The position numbers and the translations under genes were made by a program. A DNA stretch of 64,000 nt from Neocallimastix lanati (nom. inval.) (taxonomy: Eukaryota > Neocallimastigomycota > Neocallimastigomycetes > Neocallimastigales > Neocallimastigaceae): contig JACVTC010000212.1 of assembly GCA_016946835.1 (NCBI GenBank), positions 124,787-188,786 of the forward strand, written 5' to 3'. The notes beneath the pieces are model-generated. The model saw only the letters and a list, made by a program, of their open reading frames with translations. It did not search any database and had not been told where the DNA came from. This document shows positions 11,020 through 22,500 of the stretch, piece by piece (within the stretch, counting starts at the first letter, position 1; each line of letters opens with the position of its first letter).

Positions 11020-11839
11020 TGTTATGGTTCGGATTTTATTAGAATTTTATTTAATTATTTATTTATTTTTTTTTCTGTCTACATTTTAATTATTGAAAAA
11101 CTTCACTTATTTATACTTTTTGAAAAAAATAAATATGTAAAGCCTTTCTACATTTTATTATCATATTTTAAAAAAAATAATTTACTATTTCTAATTTCTT
11201 CAAATTTTATATTATTTAAATTAAATAATTCATAAGTATTTTTATTTTAATAAATTTTCGTTATATAATTTTATATTATTTTTCATATACTAAAACTGAA
11301 TTATTTAATATATACGAAAAGAAACAAACAAAATTTAAAAAGATTTTACAGAAAAATAAAATTATTTTAATCAAGAATATTAATATAATATTCTTATATT
11401 TTATATAAAATAAATTTAAAAACTCTAATATATTTATTATTAATCAATTAAGATTTGATTTTATTTGTGGGGAATAAAAATATTAAATAATCAATTTAAT
11501 AATAAAATAAAATACTAAAAAGAATACAATTTTAATATTGATATAATATAATAATAATATAATAATATATTTGAAAATAAAAATAAAATATTAAAATTGA
11601 TAATAAACACTTTAATAAAATAATAAAATTTAAGGTTAAATTATAGATATTGATATTAATAATAAAAATATAGAATTATTAATAATATTTTAGAAACTTT
11701 TAATAAAAAAAAATTATATTTATAAAATAATTTAGTATAGAAAATATAGTAAAGTAATATTAAGTAAAAAACAATATAATGGATTCTAAAGTAAGTTGAA
11801 ATTCTAATTAATAATCCATTATATGTTCGTTCTTTACCA
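11020..11839 (-). repeat. Solo LTR family R, copy 1
   Basis: Reverse complement of 26957-27797. Ends are TGTTATGGTTCGG and GTTCTTTACCA in + orientation, flanked by TTAC on both sides (11016-11019; 11840-11843), a 4-bp target duplication. Long open stretches inside (for example 10978-11235) are AT-rich chance frames. Confidence 0.8.
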
Positions 11840-12370
11840 TTACTGGTAAGGTTCAGGGAATAATAATAATAATTATATTTTATTTTTTTTTTTTTTTTTT
11901 TTTTTCTTATATGGTTTTTTTTTATTTTTATTAAGAAAATTACATTCATTTTATAATTCATTTATAATTTAAGCTTTAATTATAAAAATATAAATTATTT
12001 AATTATTTAATTAATTAAAATTTCTTAATAATATTTATTTATATATTAAAAATATATATATAATTATTAAAGTGTAATTTAAAAAAAGTTATTTATACTT
12101 TAATTAAAAAGTTATTATTTTTAATTGAAATTTTACTATTTTTAAATAAACAAAGTAAAGTATAATTTAATATTACAAATATATTTTTAAAATATTAAGA
12201 ATAAACAATTAATAACTTATTTTAATTTAATTAATATTATTTTAATTATTAAAAAGTTTAATTGAAAAGTTTATTAAGGTTAAAAAAATCTAAAAATTAA
12301 ATAAAGTAATATTTTACTTAATTATTTGAAAATAATTAAATTTATCATATTTTTATTTTATTCTTTAGCA
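11840..12370. other. AT-rich stretch with poly-T tract, no gene seen
   Basis: Contains a T tract of about 24 near 11882-11905 and simple AT-rich sequence. No coding or repeat match recognised. Confidence 0.5.
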
Positions 12371-12690
12371 TTACATTTAGAAATTAGAATAATAGTCTAG
12401 TGGTTGGTTGCAGTGACTATGACAAATACTACATGGGTTCGATTGTGACTTCGACTTATTTTACAAATTATTATTTTAAATAAATATTAATAATATTTTC
12501 TATAATTTTCATTCTACAAAAAATTATAGAATTTCATGGATTTTCTCGGTTAATTTATTTAGTCGGAAATTATTAGAAAATCCCAATTTTATAAATTTTA
12601 TTATTACTTTTATCATATGATTCATTTTAATCAATTAAAATCTTATTCTAAGAACTTTTTATACTTTTTCATTCTAGAAACTATTTTTCC
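12371..12690 (+). repeat. Family H repeat with tRNA-like head, copy H1
   Basis: The head at about 12385-12461 has an A-box-like TAGTCTAGTGGTTGG and a B-box-like GGGTTCGATTG, spaced as in tRNA genes, but the arms do not pair well. The following body (CTCGGTTAA..., TTCATTTTAATCAATTAAAATCT, TCTAAGAACTTTTTATA) resembles the copies at 17889-18446 and 43450-44067 on the minus strand. It is either a tRNA-derived SINE-like repeat or an LTR that carries a tRNA-like module. Confidence 0.45.
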
Positions 12691-12694
12691 GAAA

Positions 12695-13010
12695 AAAGAA
12701 AAATATGAGAGATTTCTTCAACAAAATATTTTGTGCTACTCCCCCAGATACAGATTGCTAGATAAAGTATGGTTGAGGAAGTAAGAGAATTATGATGCGA
12801 GCCGTTTTATAAGTTAGTGACAATAAAATCAGGACCGTTTAAAGTAATAGGCCTTGAGAAGAATAACAAAAACTACAGGCTCGATATTATCCGCTAGCCA
12901 TTTTCAAACATGTACCCAGTGCTCCATGTAAGAGCGTTGAAACCCTTTTTAGCTCTGGCTAGTTTATTGCTAACGTCAATCATTAGTAGCTTGCTCATTG
13001 GGAAAGGCCT
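12695..13010 (+). pseudogene. Gypsy-C pol 3' end (integrase C-terminus)
   Basis: Readable across frames as DKVWLRK, FYKLVTIKSGPFKVIGLEKN, NYRLDI, and FSNMYPVLHVRALKPF, the GPF..I and H...L.P pattern at the end of Ty3/gypsy integrases. It is followed by a polypurine-like GGGAAAGG and then LTR C at 13011, so this is the 3' end of the element that owns LTR family C. Everything upstream is missing. Confidence 0.75.
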
Positions 13011-13562
13011 TGTAACAGATACATAGTAACATGAAGCCTATCCTATGATAGTCTCTTGATTACGTAACGTATCTACAAACAGTTAGTAATTTCTAGCTAA
13101 TAAAAAAATTCTTTCCTTAATTTCGTAAATTAAATTTTATTATATTTTTTAATTTATTTTATTATTAGTTATAAATTATAGGTAGTTTATTAAATGATTA
13201 GTATATTATGTTAAATTATATAATTTATCAGTCATTCATTTATTTACATGTATAAAAATAATTGTACCTGTAACCGTAACGAGTTAAAGTTACTATTAAC
13301 AAAAATTGTTAAAACAAATATTAAATATTAAATAAATAAAAATAATTATTTTAAATAGATAAATTAGCTTAATGTAAGTCCTGTTACTGTTAAAGAGTAG
13401 AGTTAAATAATGTTTCGCTATATTCTTAAGTGTCAAAAATAATTAATTATAATTAAAATTAATTTTTTAAATAATAACTCTGATAGAGAGATGTTAAGTT
13501 ATCTTAGTATTTATCTTATTTATTATTTGTTATTTTAATATATATTAAATAAACGTTTTACA
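13011..13562 (+). repeat. LTR family C, copy 2 (3' LTR of the gypsy-C fragment)
   Basis: TGTAACAGATACATAG...AAACGTTTTACA. It directly follows the gypsy-C pol tail and polypurine tract, which fixes the LTR start. Its last bases TACAT have been duplicated by the next insertion. Confidence 0.85.
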
Positions 13563-13563
13563 T

Positions 13564-14559
13564 TGTAATAATTTAATTATAAAATTAATTTTAATTAAAA
13601 TATTAACTACAAATTAATAATAACTTTAGTAAAAATTATTATTAAATTGAGAGAAATAGAAAGATAATTATATTTATCTTTTAAAATGGTGAAGAATTTA
13701 TTATAATAAACTAATATTAAAATTCACAAGATTTTTTGAAAAAAAATATTTATTTGTTTTGTTTTTTAAATTTGTTTTATTAAAACAAGCTTTATTAAAT
13801 TAGAAATATAAAATATTTATTATTATTATTATTATATTATAATTGTTATATTATAATTGTTATAGTAATAATTCTTGATTTCTCAAAAAGAACTCAAAAG
13901 CCTTATTTATATTTTTTTTTTTTAAAAATTAGGTTAAAAACAAAATGTTTTTTCTAATATTAACAAATCTCTTATCTAGGAAAAGATTAGACAAAATAAC
14001 CTAGATAAGTTTTTGATCGATATTCTATCCATTTCGATCATCGCATTAATTAAGTAAAACCAATCACTAAGAAGTGATTGGTTTTACTTAATTAATAAGG
14101 TTATTGGAAAAAACCGTAATTGACTGATTAGCTAATTTAATTAATGATCGAAAATTAAAATAATAAAATAATAAAAGATATTTTGATCATAAAATGTAAA
14201 TTATCTTATTACATTAATAAAACAATATATATAAAATTTTGTAATTATCAAAATACAGAATACATTATAAAATACAAAATACATAATAAAATATATAATA
14301 GAATACATAATAATGTTTAAATTTATAATCTAATTAAATGAAAAAACAAATATTAATAAATTAATAATTAAATGTATAAATGTATAATTAAATAAATTAT
14401 TATTATTTATATATTAAATTAATGAATGTTTAAAATTAAATTAAATAAATAATTAATAATATTTAAGTGAATATATATTATATAATTAAATAAATATATA
14501 ATTATTACAACTAAAGAAAATATATTTATTATGTTAAAAAATAATTATAGATTCTTACA
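13564..14559 (-). repeat. Solo LTR family A, 996 bp
   Basis: TGTAATAATTTAATT...GATTCTTACA, diverged from the gypsy-A LTRs but sharing their central block (AGGAAAAGATTAGAC, CCTAGATAAG, GATCGATATTCTATCC). Flanked by a perfect TACAT duplication (13559-13563; 14560-14564). A short inverted duplication near 14056-14100 (CCAATCACT/AGTGATTGG) is peculiar to this copy. Confidence 0.85.
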
Positions 14560-14565
14560 TACATT

Positions 14566-14993
14566 TAGTACAGGATTTTGAAAATATTATTTAATAATTT
14601 TTAATTGTATATTCCTAATAATTAATATTTTAATCTCTTTAAAAACCAAGAATAACAAATTAAACAAATTAATGTCTCTACAACTTCACTAAATTCAAAC
14701 ACTAAACTTTATAATACATTATTTTGACTGAAATTAATTCCTCTTTTAAAAAACTTTTATTTATTTTTATTTTAATCCATCTTCCAAAAAATTTAATAGG
14801 CGGAGTAAAAGTTATTTCTTTTACATTTGTTTTATAGTATATAAAATAGATTTAATTGGTTGAAAATTTTTTATTTTTTTTTTTAATATTTTTCTTAATA
14901 TAAAATAATAAATTTAATAATAAAAATATAAAATATAAAATAATACTTTTTCCGACTTTGATAATTATTATAATATAACGTTGTTTCGTAAAA
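14566..14993. repeat. Solo LTR family P, copy 1
   Basis: Shares its length with 47282-47686 (TACAGGATTTT..., ATTTCTTTTACATTTGTTTT, TTAATATAAAATAATAAATTTAATAATAAA, GTTTCGTAA). Flanked by CATT on both sides (14562-14565; 14994-14997). Non-coding. Confidence 0.6.
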
Positions 14994-15029
14994 CATTGTA
15001 AGAATCTCTAATTATATTTAAAAAAATAA

Positions 15030-17160
15030 TTAATCCATTATAGGATTAATTTAACCGCAGTACAAGTATCATAGGTTTTTGACACTACCTCCTCCAGGAA
15101 CCATTATCAGGATGGTTAACAGTGGCACAAAATTGTTCGTAAAATAACATTTCATATTCGGCTAATACTGGGTCATAATTTTGTTTTTGTCAATAATATT
15201 TACATCAATTCAACCTTTGGAATTATCTTTTCTAGTAGACAAGTATTGGTAGTTTCTCTTATGTTTTCTTGAGCTGTAAATCTTGATTATTTCTATTGGT
15301 GAATTTAACGTAGGGTTGTGAGAAATTCCTCCAAGAGAAGTAACTAATTTCCATAGGGTTGTATTTTCTTTTTTGGTAAGGTTCCAATTCACCATCAATT
15401 TAGAACACATATTTAGGAACGGTGAACCGGAAAAATCCAAGCAAAAGCTATTTTGTTCCTGGTAAACTCCGGTAATTTCAAAAGGACCATAGCGTCGAAT
15501 TTGTAGCTTATATAACGGGAATGGATTGAAGTTGGCAGGCTTCAACCGGACTAGATCAATAAGTTGGTAGTGGACCGGAGGGTTGGCATACTTCTTAACC
15601 TTAGTATTTAAATAGTTTTCCTTTTGAGTAGATAATATATATTTCAAGTTAGCTAGATTGTGGGCAAAGCTATAAATATGGCCACACCAAGAAAATTTAC
15701 CAAGTAGGAGGTTTGAGGAATGACGTATAGCTGGTAGTTATATATGGCTAGGAAGAGAGCTTTGCCAGTAGAGGCATTAATCGAATTATTGTAGCAAAAT
15801 TCTGCTAACCACTTATTTTTCTGTAAGACTTGTTCCGAGTATCTTAATTTTGGCACAAATCTTTCAAAATTATACATAGTCTACTACATCTTTTTTCAGG
15901 TCTGGCCAGGTATATCAGCGGTGTATTAATTTATATTTTCTTTTAATACCTAGGTTAACAACAATTTCATAATCATGGTTTAATTTCATGATGGTTTTTT
16001 AATTTAGGTGCGACATAAACCTTCCTTTCCCTCTTTAAGATAACCTCATCATCAAGAAACTAATTGTATATAATAGTTTTGTCCTTGGAGTCAAATTTGG
16101 CAGGTATATCTTGGACAAAGTTCACTTACATTTACCCTGTTTTGTATCGTCTACAAAGAAAGACTATTGGTACGTGATTAAACAAGCGAAGTCTGAAGAG
16201 TCGTCAAATCCTTATAGGAGATTCATCTAGGTTCTGACTAACGAGTACCTCATGGTCAACCCTACGGGAGAGTTGGTCGGCTTTACCATTTGATATCACT
16301 GGTCTATAGAAAATGGTAAATTCAAAGGCTGAGAGGAATTCTTGACAACGATCTTGACTTTGAGTAAGTAATTGTGGTTTACTGGCGAAAAGTAAATTCC
16401 TGTGATCAGAGTATACCTGGGTTGGAAACTTACTGCCTAAAAGTAGGTGTCTACACTCAACAAAGGCTGTTTTAAAAGCTTTTTTCTCTTCTTCTTTCTT
16501 TTTCTTCTTTGGATAAACATCCATAATGTTAAGAATTCGAATCTTTTTTATTAAAATTCAATCTATTCTTATTAGAATTGTTGTTATTATGGTTATTGTT
16601 TGATTGTTTTTGATTATTTGTAAATTGTCTGTGGGCCGATAGACGACCTCTATCCTGGAAGCTATAGTTCGCATAGCAATAAAAGATCTTAGACCAGGGA
16701 ACATTTCCAGAATTCTTATAGCAATTTGATCATTTAAACCAACAAGAAACGCATCCATTTTAGCTTCTTTATTCTATGATGACTCGTCTTTATAAGAATT
16801 GAATTCAAGTATATAGCTTCTAATGTCGCCTAACCGTTTTTGCCTTGTAGTTCTGAGTTTTTGATTCGCAACGAATGTTGAGTCATAACTCCCATATACA
16901 GATTTCATTCTTTCTACGAAGGCTTCGTAATTTAACAAGCATGGATCCTGATTCTTCATAAGTGAAGCTGCCCAATTCATAGCATTGTCATACACCCTAG
17001 AAATAACGTAGTTTACTTTTGTTTCGTCATTATTGATTCTATCAGGGTGAATCATGAAGATCAAATTCATTTTAGCTAAGAATCCCATAAGATAGCATCT
17101 GTCTTCGTCAAAATCATCTTTTTAGGTTGCGTTTGCAAAATTGTTTTCTTCCATTTTGAA
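15030..17160 (-). pseudogene. Gypsy-B: deleted Ty3/gypsy element (gag, part of RNase H, integrase end, chromodomain-like tail)
   Basis: On the minus strand: gag at 17160-16558 (FLAKMNLIFMIHPDRINND, LLNYEAFVERMKSVYG, FVANQKLRTTRQKRLGDIR). A jump at about 16525-16558 then leads straight into RNase H (GSKFPTQVYSDHRNLLF, ISNGKADQLSRR; 16524-16204), so protease and RT are deleted. After decayed linker sequence come the integrase end (LQKNKWLAEFCYNNSINAST; 15877-15653) and integrase C-terminus plus chromodomain-like tail (GPFEITGVY, NYQYLSTRKDNSKG; 15647-15210). Several stops and frameshifts. The 1095-1880 fragment is the same family, and the gag is close to that of gypsy-D. Confidence 0.85.
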
Positions 17161-17888
17161 TGTTAATTTAACTATTACTTTTGTAGTTGATTATTGAATA
17201 AATTGGAATAAGATATATTTAAGAACTATTTTTTCAGTATAGTAGATAATAATTAAATTATAATATTCTTTTGATTAAATAGGATTTGAATATATACATA
17301 GTAATAATTGATCCCACTGGAAATTATTTGAAATTGAATAAAGATTTGATGTTGAAATTTTAAATTTGTATGATATACTAAATTACTATAATCATATATA
17401 TTTATATATATATAATTATAGTAATTTAATAGTAATAGAGAAGTTGGAAATATTTCAGAAAAGATTAATGAGGTTTAAAATTTTTTGGATTAAGTTGATA
17501 TAGAATTTCAGATTAAATTTGAGAATAATAGATTTGAGATTGTATATAATTCAGAGTTGATTTTTTTTTTTAAATTCCTTGTTTTAGTTTTTAGAGTGAT
17601 AAAACGTCATATAATTATTTTGGAAGATATAATAGTAAACAAATATTTTTTTTAATTATTTTTTATTTCTTATTGAATTGCTATAAGCCAAATCATATAG
17701 TATTGAGCCAGGAAATATATATTTTTTTAAAGCTTTGCCTGGTAAGTCTCTTTAGCTCTTTATCGATAAACACAGATTAATTCGATTGTTAGTACCAATT
17801 TATGTAGAATCTGGATGACAAAGTTTATGGTAACGATGCTCAACTATTTTCACTTTGGGAGCTAGACAAAACTTTTATATATAATGTG
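17161..17888. other. Probable gypsy-B leader
   Basis: AT-rich, with loosely repeated phrases (GAATTTCAGATT, GATTTGAGATTG, TTGGAAATATTTCAG). No frame. It lies between gag and the LTR-like repeat H2, where the 5' leader of gypsy-B should be. Confidence 0.4.
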
Positions 17889-18446
17889 TAACAAATCTTA
17901 ATGTTACTTAAGATTGTTTTAAGGTTTTTTCACACAAAAGGTTCTCGACACTAAAGTAATTCAAAATATGTTTTATTAAAATAAGTTTTTTATTAGTAAA
18001 AATGTAAATTATTATTTTATTAATTAATTATGGTAATATTTTAAATTACTTTAAAATTAATTAATAAAAGCACAAGTAAAAATATTTTATTATGAAATTT
18101 TACACCTATTTATAGTTTTTCAGGAAAATTAATTATTTTAAGTTATCAGTTGTTATTAGTAATTATTAGAAATAAAAGAAAATTAAAGAAAATTAAAGAA
18201 AACAAGTTTTCGTTCTAGAAAATGAATCTTAGATAAAAAATGATAAAAAATATTAATAAAATAGATTTTTCTAGTTTTATCGGTTCAATTGTTTAACCGA
18301 TAAACACTAGTAATTTCTTTAATATTCTAGTTATAATAAATAAAAAGTTATTAAAATTTGGAAACAGTGGACGTCGAACCCTAAGGGTTTATCCCGACGG
18401 TTGTGGTAACTTACCATTGAACCATGGTTACTAATTTTCTAGTTAT
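17889..18446 (-). repeat. Family H repeat, copy H2, with tRNA-like head at 18360-18432
   Basis: On the minus strand the head has A-box-like TGGTTCAATGGTAAG and B-box-like GGGTTCGACG, closest by eye to a tRNA-Gly. It is followed by a CGGTTAAAC...GAACCGATAAA hairpin, GATTCATTTTCTAGAA, a TATA-like CTATAAATAGG, GTGCTTTTATTAATTAAT and AAAACATATTTTGAATTACTTT. The same blocks in the same order occur at 44067-43450. The position upstream (5') of gypsy-B gag suggests it could be that element's 5' LTR. Its head end is cut by the family R element at 18447. Confidence 0.5.
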
Positions 18447-18461
18447 TGGTAAAGAACGAAC

Positions 18462-19488
18462 TGTAAAATAAAATAATAGCTTAGGTCGGTGTGGACAGAC
18501 TATAATTTATTTTACACTATTTTATTATATCAACACTATAATTAATTATTTACTAAAACACTAAAACTAAAAAACTAATTTAATTTTTGTTTTATAAAAA
18601 AAATCCTTTTATTAATATTTCTTATTTGTTGAATTTAACTATTCTAAAATCAACAATCACTTAACTGGGTACCGTAGGGTCCTTTACCGGAAAGCCTACT
18701 AGCAGTTAAGATTTTAAAATAAAATTTAAAATAAAATTTGTTTTATAAAAAAATAACTATTCTAATAATAGTTATAATACTAATTATTAAAATATAAAAT
18801 TTATACTATTCTAAACTATACTAAACTATACTATTTTAAAACTATACTATTTTCTATACTATTTTCCAACTAAACTATACTATTTTCTATACTATTTTCC
18901 AACTATACTATTTTAAAACTATACTATTTTAAAACTATACTATTTTCTATACTATTTTCCAACTATCGTTCAATAGTTGAAAATTAACTCTTTTTATACT
19001 TTTTGAAAATCAAAATTTAAATTGAATAAATTGTAATAAACTAACTAAAATATTATTATATATTTGTAATTACATTTAATAATAAATTACATGAATTTTA
19101 TGAATTATTTTAATATAAAAACTATTTAAAACTATCTAATATTTCTAAAATAAATAAACAAAACGGCAAGTTTTTGTAAACAAACGGAAAAGGCAATTTT
19201 TCTTTGATTATTTTAATTTAACTAATTTATGACTAATTATTTTTAATTTACAAGTTTCATGACTAATTATTTTTAATTTACAAAGTTTCATGATTCAAAG
19301 TGAGTAATAATGATGTAAATTCTCCAAATAATTTAGTCATACATTTTTGAGAAAATTATTTAAATTAATAATTTGGAATACATTTAAATTTATATTAAAA
19401 ATTTGGAAAACATTTTTATCCACAATAATTACAATAATTTACATTACATTACATTTAAATACGTATTCAAATTATTAAATATTTTACA
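18462..19488 (-). repeat. 3' LTR of gypsy-E (1027 bp)
   Basis: TGTAAAATAAAA...ATTTTACA. It contains a GC-richer island (ACTTAACTGGGTACCGTAGGG) and a run of ACTATTTT(A/C) units (CTATACTATTTTCCAACTA) that repeats the primer-complementary sequence several times. Confidence 0.95.
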
Positions 19489-19499
19489 TGCCCCTCTGT
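19489..19499 (-). promoter_or_regulatory. Polypurine tract of gypsy-E
   Basis: Element strand reads ACAGAGGGGCA directly against the 3' LTR start TGTAAAAT. Gypsy-A has the related ACAGAGCAA in the same place. Confidence 0.8.
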
Positions 19500-19521
19500 T
19501 TAAGTCGAGCCCCTGAGCGAC

Positions 19522-22500
19522 TTATAATCTAGAAGGAACTCTATTTGTTTTATTGAACTCTTGAACTAATTGAGGATCAGTGATTTCATCTTCAGACAAC
19601 CAAGTACATTCAGTAGCTGGAAGTCCTTTCCATAACATAAAGTAAAAAGGTTTATTGTTAACAACTTTAGCGGCAACAATCTTCAAAGGTTCCTTTCCTT
19701 CAGTATCAGTAGCGATCGAAGTAATTCGAGTAATAGTATTTGCACTTGATTCAGTAAATTCTCTTTCATTGTAAGGTTCTAGATTTGAAATATGGAAAAC
19801 ATTATGGCATTTAATAGTATCAGGTAATTCTAATTTATAAGAAACAGGGCCTGTTTTTTCAATAATTTTAAAAGGACCGAGTTTTCTATTTGTTAACTTA
19901 GCTGGACCTTTAGGAAGCAAATCGGGTCTTTTAAGCCATACTAAATTACCTACTTTGAGTTTAGGACCGATTAGTCTTAAACAATCAGCATATTTCTTAT
20001 ATCTTGCTTTAGCTTTTTCTAAGTTCTTCTTCAAAAATTCCATATTCTTTTGAATTTGATTAGCATGATTTGTAGCACTAGAATTTCTACTATCAGCAGG
20101 TATAGCTGGGTTAAACTTAGGATTAAAACCAAAATTAGCAAAAAATGGGCTTTGATTAATTGATTGATGTAACGTGTTGTTATAAGCAAATTCAGCATAA
20201 GGTAAAATATCTATCCAATTATTTTTTCTTTTATTGATATAACATCTTAAGAATTGTTCTAAGATTCCATTTACTCTTTCAGTTTGTCCATCGGTTTGGG
20301 GGTGATGTGCACTTGATAAGTTATGATTAATATCTAATAAACTACAAAGTCTTTGCCAGAATTCAGAGGTGAATTGAGATCCTCTATCGGAAGTAATATC
20401 TTCTGGTAATCCGTGTAGACGAAAAACTTCTCTAAAAAATACATCAGCAGCGATTTGAGCAGTAGGTATACTTCTAAATGGAATAAAGTGAGCCATCTTT
20501 GTTAATCTATCAACTACGACCATTATAACTGTTTTGTCTCTTGACTTAGGTAAATCAGTTATAAAATCCATTGAGACTGAGGACCATGGTCTTTTTGGAG
20601 TAGGAAGAGGTTGAAGTAATCCATAAGGACGGTGGCGATCATCTTTTACTTGAGCACATGTTTTGCATGATGCGATATATTTAACAATATCGGAAGTCAT
20701 CTTAAACCAAACAAAATTTCTACTTATAATTTCTTTGGTTTTGAGAATACCAAAATGACCTTGAACTGGATTATCATGATGAATAGCAATGATAATATTT
20801 CTCATCTTCTTTGGAACGAAAATTAAACCCTTATATAATAATAAACCTTCTTCGTCAATAGTAAAGTCTTTCATTTTATTTTTATATTTATTATTAGAAG
20901 TAGATTCTCCTTTTTTGATCTTGATTAATTCTTGTATGACTTCATCATCTTTAATTTCTTTTATCAATTCATCTTTTAAGTTCCCTTGAATTGCAACTAA
21001 ACATAAATCTTCTGTAGCTTCTTGTATTGTAAGACAAGTTGAAGTTTCTTTTTCATCATCTATTTCTTGATTTTCATAATCTGGTCTTCTCGAAAAAGCA
21101 TCTGGTTTTCCACCTTCTTTTCCTGGTCTATATTGTATTTTGTAATCAAATCGAGATAAGAATAAGTTCCATCTTATTTGACGTTGAGATAACAACTCAG
21201 GTTTACGTGGAAAAGTTAAATTTTTATGATCGGTATAAATTGTAAATTGATGCTTAGCCCCTTCTAAGTAATGTCTCCATTCTTGTAACGCACACTTGAC
21301 AGCTAATAATTCCTTGTCATATATTGGATAATTCTTTTCAGATTTTGTTAAACCTCTTGAATAATAACAAATTGGATGTAATGCGTTTGTATATTTTTGT
21401 CTTTGAGATAACACAGCACCGATTGCAAAATTACTTGCATCTGTCTCTACTATAAACGGTAATTCTGGATCTGCATGAACAAGTATTGGTTCTTTTGTAA
21501 AGAGTTTCTTTAAAGTTTCGAATGCGACAGAACATTCTTCAGTCCATTCATATTTAACATCTTTTCTTGTTAAGTTGTGTAACGGCTTAGCAATTTTAGC
21601 AAAGTTTGGGATGAATCTTCGGTAGTAGTTGCATAAACCTATAAATGATTGTACTTCTTTGACTGTAGTTGGTATTGGCCATTCTAAGATAGACTTAACT
21701 TTATCCGGATCCATGGAAATTCCTTGATTGGATATTACGTGCCCCAAGAATGTTGTTTTCTGGACTTCAAATTCACACTTACTTAATTTTGCATAAAGAC
21801 CACTTTCTTGTAATTTCTTAAGTATTTTCTTAACATGTGTACGGTGTTCTTCTAATGTCTCAGAATAAATAAGTATATCATCGATATAGGCAAAAGCAAA
21901 TTCATCTAAGTATTCTCCTAAAACGTCATTAATAAAGTGTTGGAAAGTTGCTGGAGCATTCTTCAAACCAAATGGCATAACAAGATATTCGAAATGACCA
22001 TATCTTGTTCGAAAGGCTGTTTTATATTCATCACCTTCACGTATTCTTACCAGGTTATAAGCTGATTTTAAATCTAACTTAGTAAAATACTTAGCTTCTC
22101 TCAATCTGTCAAAAAGCTCGGTGATTAAAGGGAGTGGATAGGAATCCCTTATAGTATTTTCATTAAGTCTTCGATAATCGACACAAAGTCTTAAACTTCC
22201 ATCCTTTTTTCTAACGAATAGAATTGGAGCACCAGCAGGAGATGTTGAAGGTCTAATGAAGCCTTTTTCTAAATTTTCTTTGATATATTCTTTTAAAGCT
22301 TCACGTTCTTCTTCCGTTAATGGATATAATGGTCCATAAAATAAGTCTACATCATCCTTTAATCTAATTTTACAGTCGTATGGACGATGTGGTGGTAATT
22401 CGTTACACTCTTGTTCATCAAACACATTTTTAAATTTCTCATATTGTTTTGGTATTCTTTCCAAACTTTTATTTTCTTTAACACTTTCATTATTATAATC

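Noticed and set aside
10978..11235. 85-aa hydrophobic open frame
   Set aside because: Lies across the LTR C/LTR R junction in AT-rich sequence; not conserved as a frame in the other R copies.
12385..12461. Functional tRNA gene
   Set aside because: A and B boxes are present, but T and anticodon arms do not pair properly and the element recurs in degenerate form, so a tRNA-derived repeat is more likely.
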